Assembly (NCBI GenBank): GCA_934339365.1
Contig: CAKRHW010000004.1
Coordinates: 1 to 64,000 of the forward strand
DNA: 64,000 nucleotides
Source: an uncultured Lachnospiraceae bacterium
GTDB lineage: Bacteria; Bacillota; Clostridia; Lachnospirales; Lachnospiraceae
Reading direction: 5' to 3'
Translations under genes and position numbers: made by a program
The notes under the pieces: model-generated
The model's input: only the letters and a program-made list of their open reading frames with translations
Told to the model about the DNA's origin: nothing
Database searches by the model: none
Part shown: piece after piece, positions 41,830 through 50,843 of the stretch
Layout: each line of letters opens with the position of its first letter
Numbering within the stretch: the stretch's first letter is position 1

Positions 41830-42747
41830 ATGGAGAACAAATATACTTTGACATTGGATGATGAAGAACGTGTAGCTGCAATTGGCAGAGCGTTATCTGT
41901 ACCGGTTCGTATTGAGATTTTACGTCTGTTATGCAAGGAAGAATTGAATGTGCAGGAGATTGCAGCAAGAACAGGATTAGCTGTTTCTTCAGCAGCTTCT
42001 CATGTGAAGGCATTAGAGGAAGGAAAGCTGATTGATACAGAATTACGTCCGGCAGTGAGAGGATATATGAAGGTTTGTAAGAGAGGAGTGGCAGAGATTG
42101 CCTTGAACTTCATTACAACCGATGACAAGAAGAAAGAGAAAGTAATCTCTATGCCTGTCGGATATTATACGGATTATAAGGTTCAGCCGACTTGCGGACT
42201 TGCCGGTGAATATGGACCGATTGGTACAGAGGATGAGCCGAAGTCTTACTTCCATCCGGAGAGAGTGAATTCTCAGATCATCTGGTTTGGTAAGACCGGA
42301 TATGTGGAATATCGTTTCCCGGTTGATTATTTAGATGGAACAGAGAAGAGAATTGAGATTTCAGCTGAAGTATGTTCAGAGGCACCGGATTATAAGTTAG
42401 ATTATCCATCCGATATTACCATGTCGCTGAATGGGAAAGAAGTTGGTACCTTTACCTGTCCGGGAGATTTTGGCGGAAGAAGAGGAAGACTGAATCCAAG
42501 CTGGTGGCCGGATAAGAATACACAATTTGGTCTGAAGAAATGCTGGAAGATTACGAATAAGGGAAGTTATATCGATAATAAGAAGGTAAGTAAGTTAGGA
42601 TTAAAGGATTACAAGTTAAAGAAACAGGACTATCTGACTGTCCGCATCGGTGTGAAGGCAGATGCGAAAAATGCCGGAGGAGTTAATATTTTTGGAGATA
42701 AATTTGGAGACTATCCACAGAGTATTGAATTAAAGGTATGCTTTTAA
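41830..42747 (+). CDS. ArsR-type winged-helix regulator with a large beta-rich C-terminal domain
   Basis: A 305-residue one-component regulator. The N-terminal winged helix (about 10-85) has ALSVPVRIEILRLLCKEELNVQEIAARTGLAVSSAASHVKALEEGKLI, close to ArsR/SmtB regulators but without metal-binding cysteines in the recognition helix. The remaining 210 residues look like a beta-sandwich, with alternating strands, aromatic residues and Gly turns (GKTGYVEYRFPVDYLDGTEKRIEIS, PSWWPDKNTQFGLKKCW). That composition resembles carbohydrate-binding domains, but I do not recognise the family. It lies 77 bases upstream of galK-galT, so a sugar-sensing role is a reasonable guess. AAAGGAGAAGAGAAG precedes the ATG. 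Confidence 0.75.
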   Translation: MENKYTLTLDDEERVAAIGRALSVPVRIEILRLLCKEELNVQEIAARTGLAVSSAASHVKALEEGKLIDTELRPAVRGYMKVCKRGVAEIALNFITTDDKKKEKVISMPVGYYTDYKVQPTCGLAGEYGPIGTEDEPKSYFHPERVNSQIIWFGKTGYVEYRFPVDYLDGTEKRIEISAEVCSEAPDYKLDYPSDITMSLNGKEVGTFTCPGDFGGRRGRLNPSWWPDKNTQFGLKKCWKITNKGSYIDNKKVSKLGLKDYKLKKQDYLTVRIGVKADAKNAGGVNIFGDKFGDYPQSIELKVCF

Positions 42748-42824
42748 GGATCAGAACAGAATAGAAATAGAAGAGAGCAAAATAGAAAGGAATACTAGTT
42801 ATAGGATATAGGAGGTTTTTTACA

Positions 42825-44006
42825 ATGCGTGAGAGTTTAATACAGGGATTTGCATCAGTTTACGGGAACGAAGAAGGAGCAAGAATCTTTTTTGCACCGG
42901 GAAGAGTGAATTTAATCGGAGAACATACAGATTATAATGGAGGTCATGTTTTTCCATGTGCATTGACAATTGGAACGTATGGTGTTGCACGAAAGATTGA
43001 AGAGAAGGTATTCCGTTTTTATTCATGGAATTTCAAGGAGCTTGGTGTTGTTGAGATTCCAATGGACTCATTGGTTTATCGGGAAGAAGATGGATGGACT
43101 AATTATCCAAAGGGAGTTATTGAAATGTTCCGTCAGGAGGGGATGGCAGTAGACAAGGGATTCGAGATTTTTGTTTATGGAAATATTCCGAATCGTTCCG
43201 GATTGTCTTCCTCAGCTTCTTTAGAAGTATTAACAGGAGAAGTGTTAAGAGAGTTATATGATTTTGAGATTGATAATCTTCATATTGCGTTGCTCGGACA
43301 GAAGGCAGAGAATATCTTTAATGGCGTAAATTGCGGAATTATGGATCAGTTTGCAATTGCAATGGGTAAGAAAGATCATGCCATCTTTTTGAATACAGCA
43401 ACATTAGAATGTGAATATGCACCAATTGAGTTAAAGTATCAGAAAATCGTCATTGCATGTACGAATAAGAAACGAGGTCTCGCAGATTCAAAATATAATG
43501 AAAGAAGAGAAGAGTGCGAGGCAGCATTAAAGCAGCTTCAGACGGTCGTAGATGTTGAGACTTTAAGTGATCTTACAAGTGAGCAGTTTGAACAGTACCA
43601 GGATGTAATCAAAGATGAGACACAGAGAAGACGTGCAAGACATGCGGTAAGAGAGAACGAGAGAACCATTCAGGCGGTAAAAGCATTAAAGGAAAATGAT
43701 TTGAAAACATTTGGACAGTTAATGAATGAATCGCACTGCTCATTAAGAGATGATTATGAGGTGACAGGAGAAGAGTTAGACACATTGGTAGAGAGTGCAT
43801 GGAAGCAAAAGGGAGTCATTGGTGCAAGAATGACAGGTGCCGGCTTTGGAGGATGTACTGTAAATATCGTAGAAGATAATTGTATTGAGGAGTTTATTGA
43901 AACGGTCGGAAAAGAATATGAACAAAAAATTGGTTATAAGGCTGATTTTTATGTTGTTGAAATTGGAGATGGTCCAAGAGAACTGCTTGATCGTGAAAAG
44001 TGCTAG
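42825..44006 (+). CDS. galK: Galactokinase
   Basis: Phosphorylates alpha-D-galactose at C1 with ATP, first step of the Leloir pathway. The 393-residue GHMP kinase has the galactokinase signature GRVNLIGEHTDYNGGHVFPCAL near residue 26, the ATP-binding GLSSSASLE near 127, the catalytic aspartate in GIMDQFAIAMGKK near 175, and the C-terminal TGAGFGGCTVNIV near 338. AGGAGG precedes the ATG. It forms an operon with galT, 50 bases downstream; no galE or mutarotase lies beside it. The likely regulator is the ArsR-like gene just upstream. Confidence 0.95.
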   Translation: MRESLIQGFASVYGNEEGARIFFAPGRVNLIGEHTDYNGGHVFPCALTIGTYGVARKIEEKVFRFYSWNFKELGVVEIPMDSLVYREEDGWTNYPKGVIEMFRQEGMAVDKGFEIFVYGNIPNRSGLSSSASLEVLTGEVLRELYDFEIDNLHIALLGQKAENIFNGVNCGIMDQFAIAMGKKDHAIFLNTATLECEYAPIELKYQKIVIACTNKKRGLADSKYNERREECEAALKQLQTVVDVETLSDLTSEQFEQYQDVIKDETQRRRARHAVRENERTIQAVKALKENDLKTFGQLMNESHCSLRDDYEVTGEELDTLVESAWKQKGVIGARMTGAGFGGCTVNIVEDNCIEEFIETVGKEYEQKIGYKADFYVVEIGDGPRELLDREKC

Positions 44007-44056
44007 GAAGTATTATGTAACTGAAAATAACAGATTCGATAACAGGAGAAGGAAAA

Positions 44057-45619
44057 ATGATAGATACATATATTTATGCGCTTGTAAGATATGGATTACA
44101 GAAGAATTTAATAACAGAATTCGACAAAGATTTTACAGTGAATCGAATTTTAGAGATTTTACATCTAGATTCCTATGATTGTTCTTGTGAAGAGGAGACA
44201 GAGAAGCTTTATCAGGAGGGAAAGGGGTATTCCTTAGAGACGATTTTAGACCGTTTAGTAGATTTTGCTTATGAGCATCAGCTAATAGAAGAAAATACGG
44301 TTACTTATCGTGATTTATTTGATACAAAGTTAATGGCAGCATTAATGCCAAGACCATCAGAGGTGTTAGCAGAATTTGAAAGATGTTATCAGGAGTCACC
44401 GCAAAAGGCTACGGACTATTTTTATCAGTTAAGCCAGGATTCTAATTATATCAGAAGAGACCGGGTAAAAAAGGATGTGAAGTGGAAATATCAGTCAAAA
44501 TATGGGGAACTTGATATTACTATTAATCTTTCAAAGCCAGAAAAGGATCCAAAGGCAATTGCGGCAGCAAAAAATGCACCACAAAGTAGTTATCCGAAGT
44601 GTCTTCTTTGTAAGGAAAATGTAGGGTATGTCGGAAGATTGAATCATCCGGCAAGAGGAAATCACAGAATAATTCCAATTTTTTTAGAAGATGGCGAATG
44701 GGGATTGCAGTATTCCCCATATGTGTATTATAATGAACATTGTATTTGTTTTTGTGGAGAGCATGTTCCGATGCAGATTCACAGACAGACATTTCAGAGA
44801 CTGCTTAGTTTTGTGAAGTTATTTCCACATTACTTTATCGGTTCGAATGCAGATTTGCCGATTGTAGGAGGATCTATCTTAAGTCACGATCATTTTCAGG
44901 GTGGAAGATATGAATTCGCAATGGCTAAGGCAGGCATTTTGAAGCAGATTGTATTCAAAGGTTATGAATCAGTAAAAGCCGGAATTGTCAAATGGCCGAT
45001 GTCGGTGATTCGTATTAGTGATAAGAACGCTGAAGTGTTAGTAGAGTTAGCAGATAAGATTTTAAAATGCTGGAGAGCATACACAGATGAAGATGCATTT
45101 GTCTATGCAGAGACAGAGGGAGAACCACATAATACCATAACACCGATTGCACGTTTTCGTGATGGAAGATATGAATTAGATCTTGTGCTTCGGAATAATA
45201 TTACGACACAGGAGCATCCGCTTGGTGTGTATCACCCACATGAGAAGCTGCATCATATTAAGAAGGAAAATATCGGTCTGATTGAAGTTATGGGACTGGC
45301 AGTTCTTCCGGCAAGATTGAAACAGGAAATGGAGCTTTTAGCTAAAAAATATATTGCAGGCGAGAATTTAGAAGAAGAGGAATGTCTGCAGAAGCATTTA
45401 GAGTGGTTTCAGGTTATCCAAAAGACACATAAAGAGCTTGATAGGAATGTTCTGATGCAGGGACGGAATACCGAAAGTGCAGAAGAGGAAGTGATGAAGG
45501 TGTTAAAATCTGAGATTGGTAAGGTATTTGAAGAAGTATTAGAGGATGCAGGTGTATTTAAGTGTAATAAAGAAGGTTTACAATTCTTTGAAAGATTTGT
45601 AGATGCAGTGAATGGATAG
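44057..45619 (+). CDS. galT: UDP-glucose--hexose-1-phosphate uridylyltransferase, type 2
   Basis: Exchanges UMP between UDP-glucose and galactose 1-phosphate. The 520-residue length and sequence match the Firmicute type 2 GalT, unrelated in size to the 350-residue E. coli form. Visible motifs: CLLCKENVGYVGRLNHPARGNHR near residue 185, LSHDHFQGGRYEFAMAKA near 275 with the nucleophilic HxH histidine, and GEPHNTITPIARFRDGRYELDLVLRNN near 355. The final helices are charged. AGGAGAAGG precedes the ATG. It completes the galK-galT pair. Confidence 0.94.
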   Translation: MIDTYIYALVRYGLQKNLITEFDKDFTVNRILEILHLDSYDCSCEEETEKLYQEGKGYSLETILDRLVDFAYEHQLIEENTVTYRDLFDTKLMAALMPRPSEVLAEFERCYQESPQKATDYFYQLSQDSNYIRRDRVKKDVKWKYQSKYGELDITINLSKPEKDPKAIAAAKNAPQSSYPKCLLCKENVGYVGRLNHPARGNHRIIPIFLEDGEWGLQYSPYVYYNEHCICFCGEHVPMQIHRQTFQRLLSFVKLFPHYFIGSNADLPIVGGSILSHDHFQGGRYEFAMAKAGILKQIVFKGYESVKAGIVKWPMSVIRISDKNAEVLVELADKILKCWRAYTDEDAFVYAETEGEPHNTITPIARFRDGRYELDLVLRNNITTQEHPLGVYHPHEKLHHIKKENIGLIEVMGLAVLPARLKQEMELLAKKYIAGENLEEEECLQKHLEWFQVIQKTHKELDRNVLMQGRNTESAEEEVMKVLKSEIGKVFEEVLEDAGVFKCNKEGLQFFERFVDAVNG

Positions 45620-45678
45620 AATCTGCAATCGCTAAGAAAGACAATTTTACGAGGACATATCAGAAGAGGGGGACAGAT

Positions 45679-48489
45679 ATGAAGATACTACAAAACAGAG
45701 GAAAGAATATTAAGAATCGAATTTTATACCGGATGATAGGAATGTGTCTGCTTATTGCATGTGGAAGTCTGTTTTTCCCTGTCATTCGTAGTTATGCTAC
45801 GAATGCTACAGGAGGAAAGCAGGTGGTTCGTGTGGGATATGCAGACACATCTGCGTTCTTATACCAGGATAAGGATGGAAAATATGCCGGTGCGGCATAC
45901 GAATATCTGAGAGCACTTGCAATGTATAATGGCTGGGAATATGAATTTATTTCCGGAACAGAAGAGGAAGGGACAGACCGGATAAAAAAGGGAGAAGTAG
46001 ATTTATATCTTCCGATGCGAAAAACAGAGCAGGTGGATGGAGATTTATTATATTCGAAGGAAGCATTTTGTGACAGCCAGGTGGTTCTGGTTACGAATGC
46101 ATCGAAGACGATTGGATATGAAGAATATGAGAAATTAAATGAAATGGTCATTGGATGCTACGCAGAAAAAGAGGATCAGAAGAAATTAGAAGAGATTCTG
46201 AAAAAGAACAACTGCAAAGTGACATTTCGGAATTATCCGGATGGGAAGAGCCTGGCAGAGGATCTTTCAAATGGAAAGATTGATGCGGCATTAGATAAAA
46301 ATTCAAGAGAAGTGCAGAATTATAAAGTAGTCAGCAGACTTGGATTAAAGAATGAATATGTGGTCTGTAAAAAAGAGCATGCAGAGCTGATGCAGGAATT
46401 TGAGTCTGCAAAGAAGCAGGTAGAGAATGAGAATCCATATTTGTTTGCACAATTGGATGAAAAATACCAGAGACAGACAGGAAATTCGATTCTTTCTTTC
46501 ACAAAAGAAGAAGAGCAGTTTATATCAGAAAATAGAACAGTTAATGTTGTGTTAGGTCCAGGAGACTATAACAAGAAGTATACGTCAAAAAAGAATGGTT
46601 CTGATGCACTGCTAGAACAAATGAGTCAGATATCGGGATTGCATTTCAAGGTCATCCGGGCAGAGTCGTTAGATGTGATGTTTGAAAAGATTCAAAATGG
46701 GCAGGGAGATGTTGTGCTTGCCATGAATAATGATTATCAATGGGCAGATGAGAAAAATCTGTGGCTGACACAGAGTTATTTTACACAACAGACCTATGAA
46801 GTCAGAAAAAGTACTATGAGTAGGGAAGCGGTAAAAACAATTGCCGTTACGAAAGGTTCTTACTTAGAAGAACAATTAAAGGAAAAGAAGCAATTTGTAA
46901 TGATTGAGTGTGAGTCAAATGAAGAGGCTTTTGAAAAAGTATACCAGGGAGAGGCAGATGCTTTAGTCTGTGCACAATTAGTGGGAGATTATTTTTCTAC
47001 GAAATCAAAATATTCGAAACTAGACTATGATATTTTAGAGGGACAGTTAAATGAATATTGTCTTGGAGTATCTAAAAAATGTGATTCGAAGTTCATATCA
47101 ATTTTTAATAAGACCATTGCAGCTATTCCGAAGGAAGAAGTTCATCAGATGTTTAGTATCGCCGGAATGGAACAAAAAGTAACATTGGAGGATTATTTTT
47201 ATGCGAATCCATTTAAGGTTATGTTAATTGCAGTGGCGGTAGTTACGCTTGTGCTGTTATTTTTAGCAGCAATGGTCATTCTGGTAGTGATGAAAAAGAA
47301 AAACCAGCAGTTAGTAAAGGCGAATCGGGCGAAGAAGGACTTTTTATCGCACATGAGTCATGAAATGAAGACACCATTAAATGGAATTCGTGGATGTTTA
47401 GAATTAACGCAGAATTGTACGGAAGAGGAGAGAAAAGAATATATTCAGAAGGCATTAGTGTCGGCACAGCACTTAGACGGACTCATTGGAAATGTTTTAG
47501 ATATGGCAAAAATAGAAAGTGGTAAGATAGAATTACTGAAATCATGGGTTGGAGTAGAACAGTTGATAAATGAAATCTCTATGGTAATTCAGGAACAGGC
47601 ACAAAAGAAACATATTTTATATTCGTGTGAAGTGGATGAAATGCAATACTATGAAATCTGGGCAGATAAAGGCAGATTGTACCAGGCGGTGTTGAATCTG
47701 CTGATTAATGCAGTCAGATATACACAGGAAGGTGGAAAGGTAGTATTACGTGTGGATGCGGAGAAATTAGATGCGACGCATGTCAGGATTACATTTCATG
47801 TAATGGATAATGGAATTGGAATGAGTCCGGAATTTGTTCAGGTGGCAATGGAACCTTTTTCACAGCAGAGTAAAGAAGAAAGTTTAAGAGGAAGTGGATT
47901 AGGACTTGCAATTACCAGGGAAATTGCCAAACTCGCAGGCGGAGAATTAAAGATTGAAAGCCAGGAAGGAATAGGAACCAAAGCAGAAATTGTATTCCCA
48001 ACGGAGATTCGGCTACGGGAAGAAATGCTAGAGAATCTGGTCCCAGAAAGAAAAAAGGATTATACAGAAAATGATTTAGAAAAGTTAAAGGGAAAACGTG
48101 CACTTGTCGTGGAAGATAATGATATTAATGCATTTGTTGCACGAAAATATTTACAGGAAATAAACATTGTGACAGAACTTGCGGAAAATGGAAAAGAGGC
48201 ATTAGAAAAATTTAAGAACTCAGAATTGCATTATTATGATATGATATTTATGGATCTCATGATGCCGGTTATGGATGGATTAGAGGCAACGAAGGAGATT
48301 CGGAAATTACAACGTGAAGATGCAAAAAACATTCCGATTATAGCGATGACTGCCAGTGAATTTGCAGTAGACAGACAGACTTTTGAAGATTGCAGGTTAG
48401 ATTATCAGCTGAAAAAACCTTATGGAAAGAAAGAACTGTGGAATGCGATTGTATTTTGTCAGAATCACCATAAAACAGGAATTTTATAA
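45679..48489 (+). CDS. Hybrid histidine kinase with two extracytoplasmic solute-binding domains
   Basis: A 936-residue membrane sensor. A long N-terminal signal/anchor (about 15-40) is followed by two family-3 solute-binding domains (about 48-265, VVRVGYADTSAFLYQDKDG; and about 285-495, VNVVLGPGDYN), both outside the cell. A transmembrane helix (about 512-538) leads to HisKA with the phospho-accepting His in SHMSHEMKTPLNG near 558, an HATPase domain with DNGIGMS and GSGLGLAI (about 660-775), and a C-terminal receiver (about 805-930) with acidic EDNDIN and the Asp in IFMDLMMP near 858. EvgS-like sensors share this layout. The receiver has no output domain, so a separate partner is required. 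The ligand is unknown. Confidence 0.9.
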   Translation: MKILQNRGKNIKNRILYRMIGMCLLIACGSLFFPVIRSYATNATGGKQVVRVGYADTSAFLYQDKDGKYAGAAYEYLRALAMYNGWEYEFISGTEEEGTDRIKKGEVDLYLPMRKTEQVDGDLLYSKEAFCDSQVVLVTNASKTIGYEEYEKLNEMVIGCYAEKEDQKKLEEILKKNNCKVTFRNYPDGKSLAEDLSNGKIDAALDKNSREVQNYKVVSRLGLKNEYVVCKKEHAELMQEFESAKKQVENENPYLFAQLDEKYQRQTGNSILSFTKEEEQFISENRTVNVVLGPGDYNKKYTSKKNGSDALLEQMSQISGLHFKVIRAESLDVMFEKIQNGQGDVVLAMNNDYQWADEKNLWLTQSYFTQQTYEVRKSTMSREAVKTIAVTKGSYLEEQLKEKKQFVMIECESNEEAFEKVYQGEADALVCAQLVGDYFSTKSKYSKLDYDILEGQLNEYCLGVSKKCDSKFISIFNKTIAAIPKEEVHQMFSIAGMEQKVTLEDYFYANPFKVMLIAVAVVTLVLLFLAAMVILVVMKKKNQQLVKANRAKKDFLSHMSHEMKTPLNGIRGCLELTQNCTEEERKEYIQKALVSAQHLDGLIGNVLDMAKIESGKIELLKSWVGVEQLINEISMVIQEQAQKKHILYSCEVDEMQYYEIWADKGRLYQAVLNLLINAVRYTQEGGKVVLRVDAEKLDATHVRITFHVMDNGIGMSPEFVQVAMEPFSQQSKEESLRGSGLGLAITREIAKLAGGELKIESQEGIGTKAEIVFPTEIRLREEMLENLVPERKKDYTENDLEKLKGKRALVVEDNDINAFVARKYLQEINIVTELAENGKEALEKFKNSELHYYDMIFMDLMMPVMDGLEATKEIRKLQREDAKNIPIIAMTASEFAVDRQTFEDCRLDYQLKKPYGKKELWNAIVFCQNHHKTGIL

Positions 48490-48501
48490 TTGGAGGAAAT
48501 C

Positions 48502-48984
48502 ATGGCTAAGGAAAAAGATAATAAGACGAATGTGATGCGTATTTTAGATAAAAATAAAATACCATATGAAGCAATTTTTTATGAGTGTGAAGAATTCGTA
48601 GATGGAATTCATGTAGCGGATGCGACACATGTGCCACATGAACAGTCTTTTAAAACATTAACAGCAAAAGGAAAAAGTGGCGAATATTATGTATTTGTTC
48701 TCCCAATTGAAGAGGAAGTGAATCTAAAACATGCCGCAAAAGCAGTAGGAGAAAAATCAGTTGAGCTGCTGCATGTGAAAGATTTGTTAGCCGTTACAGG
48801 CTATGTGCGTGGTGGATGCAGTCCGATTGGAATGAAAAAACAGTTTCAGACAGTCATACATGATTCAGCATTAAAATATGATGAAATCTATGTAAGTGGT
48901 GGAAAGGTTGGAACAACGATCAAGCTTTCTCCGAATGATTTAATTAAAGTATGCCGGGGAAAGTTTGCAGATATTATACAGTAG
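48502..48984 (+). CDS. ybaK: Cys-tRNA(Pro) deacylase (YbaK family)
   Basis: Hydrolyses Cys-tRNA(Pro) made in error by prolyl-tRNA synthetase. The 160-residue protein has the YbaK/EbsC fold: KIPYEAIFYE, then the conserved FKTLTAKGKSGEYYVFVLP with the catalytic lysine near 56, AAKAVGEKSVELLHVKDLLAVTGYVRGGCSPIGMKK, and the C-terminal VSGGKVGTTIKLSPNDLIKV. TTGGAGGAAATC precedes ATG 48502, 12 bases after the kinase stop. It forms a small run with DUF951 downstream. Confidence 0.93.
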   Translation: MAKEKDNKTNVMRILDKNKIPYEAIFYECEEFVDGIHVADATHVPHEQSFKTLTAKGKSGEYYVFVLPIEEEVNLKHAAKAVGEKSVELLHVKDLLAVTGYVRGGCSPIGMKKQFQTVIHDSALKYDEIYVSGGKVGTTIKLSPNDLIKVCRGKFADIIQ

Positions 48985-49005
48985 AAGATGAAAGGAGCAG
49001 TCAGG

Positions 49006-49182
49006 ATGGAGATTCCGGTGGGAGCAATTATTACAATGAAAAAACAGCATCCCTGTGGAAGCAAAGAATGGGAAGTACTTCGGACAGGAGCTGATTTTCG
49101 TTTGAAATGTATGGGCTGTCAGAGGCAGGTCATGTTGCCAAGAACACAGGTAGAGAAGAATATAAAAAAAGTAGTGCAGTAG
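49006..49182 (+). CDS. DUF951 family small protein
   Basis: A 58-residue protein with the whole PF06107 signature: PVGAIITMKKQHPCGSKEWEVLRTGADFRLKCMGCQR and VMLPRTQVEKNIKKVV. The four-cysteine-containing centre may hold a metal, but the function is unknown. AAAGGAG precedes ATG 49006; a start at 48988 overlaps that site. It follows ybaK by 21 bases. Confidence 0.9.
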   Translation: MEIPVGAIITMKKQHPCGSKEWEVLRTGADFRLKCMGCQRQVMLPRTQVEKNIKKVVQ

Positions 49183-49225
49183 ATTTTAGATTTTAAAGAT
49201 CAGGATTTTTGAAGGAGGTTGAGCA

Positions 49226-49924
49226 ATGGCAGCTTTGCTAGAATGCAGGGATTTATGTAAAAGATATGGAGGATTTCAGGCATTAGAAGATATTAATTTA
49301 CAGTTACAGCCGGGAAAAATCGTCGGACTGTTAGGACCGAATGGAAGTGGAAAGACGACATTGATTAAATTGATAAATGGGTTGCTTTCTCCGACTATGG
49401 GAGAAATTCTCATTCAGGGAGAGCCGGTTGGAGTGGAAACAAAGAAGATAGTGTCGTATCTTCCGGATAAAAATTATCTGAATAACTGGATGAGTGTGAA
49501 ACAACTGCTCCATTTTATGAAGGATTTTTATGAAGATTTTAATTATAAAAAGGCACAGGAAATGTTAGGACATTTGCAGATTAGTGAGAATATGAAACTG
49601 AAAGCAATGTCAAAAGGAACGAAAGAAAAAGTGCAGCTGGTACTGGTTATGAGCAGGGATGCACAGTTGTATATTTTAGATGAACCAATTGCAGGAGTGG
49701 ATCCGGCAGCACGAGATTATATTTTAAATACTATCTTTACGAATTATAATCCGGGTGCAACAGTACTTATTTCTACGCATTTAATTGCGGATATTGAGAA
49801 GGTATTGAATGAAGTAATTTTTCTGAAACAGGGACACATTGTGTTGCATGAAGATGCAAATACACTAAGAGAAAGAGAACAAAAGAGTATAGATGCTTTA
49901 TTCAGGGAGGTGTTTGCATGCTAG
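49226..49924 (+). CDS. ABC transporter ATP-binding protein (ABC-2 exporter type)
   Basis: A 232-residue ATPase with Walker A GPNGSGKTT near 37, a Q-loop near LPDKNYLN, a degenerate signature MSKGTKEKVQL near 128 (LSGGQ in most ABC proteins), Walker B LYILDEPIAGVDP near 150 and the switch His in ISTHLIADIEK. Such a signature occurs in YtrE/BcrA-like exporters of antimicrobials or other small molecules. GAAGGAGG precedes the ATG. It overlaps the next gene by 7 bases and so is translationally coupled to its permease. Confidence 0.9.
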   Translation: MAALLECRDLCKRYGGFQALEDINLQLQPGKIVGLLGPNGSGKTTLIKLINGLLSPTMGEILIQGEPVGVETKKIVSYLPDKNYLNNWMSVKQLLHFMKDFYEDFNYKKAQEMLGHLQISENMKLKAMSKGTKEKVQLVLVMSRDAQLYILDEPIAGVDPAARDYILNTIFTNYNPGATVLISTHLIADIEKVLNEVIFLKQGHIVLHEDANTLREREQKSIDALFREVFAC

Positions 49925-50700
49925 GTAAGTTATTAAAACATGAATTTCGTGCAACAGGAAGAATCATGTTGCCATTGTATCTGGTTTGTATTGTGATTTC
50001 TGCAACTATTCGAATCAGTGAACAGTTTAAAGGATCAATGAAACTGGTACAGTCATTCCTTACCCTTATTTATACGTTTGTATTAATTGCAGTTGTTCTG
50101 TCGACCTTTTTCATTATGATTTACCGGTTTTGGAAGAATCTGTTAGGGGAAGAAGGATATTTATCTTTTACACTTCCGGTAACTGCAACACAGCATATTG
50201 TATCGAAAGTGATTGTGACGGGAATCTGGTCTGTTTTAGGAACAGTTGTATTTTTTATTTCGTTGTTTATTATGATTGCAGATGCGAGTACATTGCAGAT
50301 GGTAAATAAAATATGGGATAATATCGTACAGAGTTTTGCGGGAGTAGATACAACAGAATTAAAGATTTTATTGATTGTATGCCTTGTTTTACAGGTATTT
50401 ATTCAGCCATTATATTTTTATGCAGCGATGGCAGTGGGGCAGCTGGTAAATAAGTATCGTTCCATTTTATCAATTGGAGCATATCTTTTCCTTAGTATGA
50501 TTTCGTCTGTGATTTCAAGTGTTTATCTTGTCATTGTTGGTGGAAATGGAATGGTAAATGAGCAGGCAGTAAATGCAGAACAGATTACGAGCTACACGTC
50601 CATTACATTGTTTGGTTCCATTATTAATCTGGTCATTATGGGAACATTTTGCTTTTTTATCACAAAATACATATTAACAAAAAAATTGAATTTACAGTAG
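49918..50700 (+). CDS. ABC-2 type exporter permease
   Basis: A 260-residue membrane protein with about six transmembrane segments and the basic start KLLKHEFRATGRI usual for this group. The longest hydrophobic segments are near 20-40, 60-85, 105-135, 150-175, 190-215 and 230-255. No large extracytoplasmic domain is present. Its start ATG lies within the end of the ATPase gene (GGGAGGTGTTTGC before it). The substrate is unknown; the MerR regulator further downstream may also control this pair. Confidence 0.85.
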   Translation: MLGKLLKHEFRATGRIMLPLYLVCIVISATIRISEQFKGSMKLVQSFLTLIYTFVLIAVVLSTFFIMIYRFWKNLLGEEGYLSFTLPVTATQHIVSKVIVTGIWSVLGTVVFFISLFIMIADASTLQMVNKIWDNIVQSFAGVDTTELKILLIVCLVLQVFIQPLYFYAAMAVGQLVNKYRSILSIGAYLFLSMISSVISSVYLVIVGGNGMVNEQAVNAEQITSYTSITLFGSIINLVIMGTFCFFITKYILTKKLNLQ

Positions 50701-50734
50701 AACTATGATTTTTTAAAATAGAAACTGTTATATG

Positions 50735-50784
50735 GTACCGGTCTTCAAAAGTTTATTTTTTCGTCTGACTTTTGGGGCCGGTAC
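50735..50784 (+). repeat. Long inverted repeat between the exporter and the MerR gene
   Basis: GTACCGGTC (50735-50743) with CAAAAGT (50746-50752) pairs with ACTTTTG (50768-50774) and GGGCCGGTAC (50775-50784), giving a stem of about 17 bp with a few mismatches around a 15-base loop. It is followed by TGTATTTATT, so termination would be weak; it could instead be an operator or a bidirectional terminator. Confidence 0.55.
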
Positions 50785-50843
50785 TGTATTTATTCTATGC
50801 TTGAAATTATTTAGAAAAGTGGAATGACGAAAGGAAGCGATAG

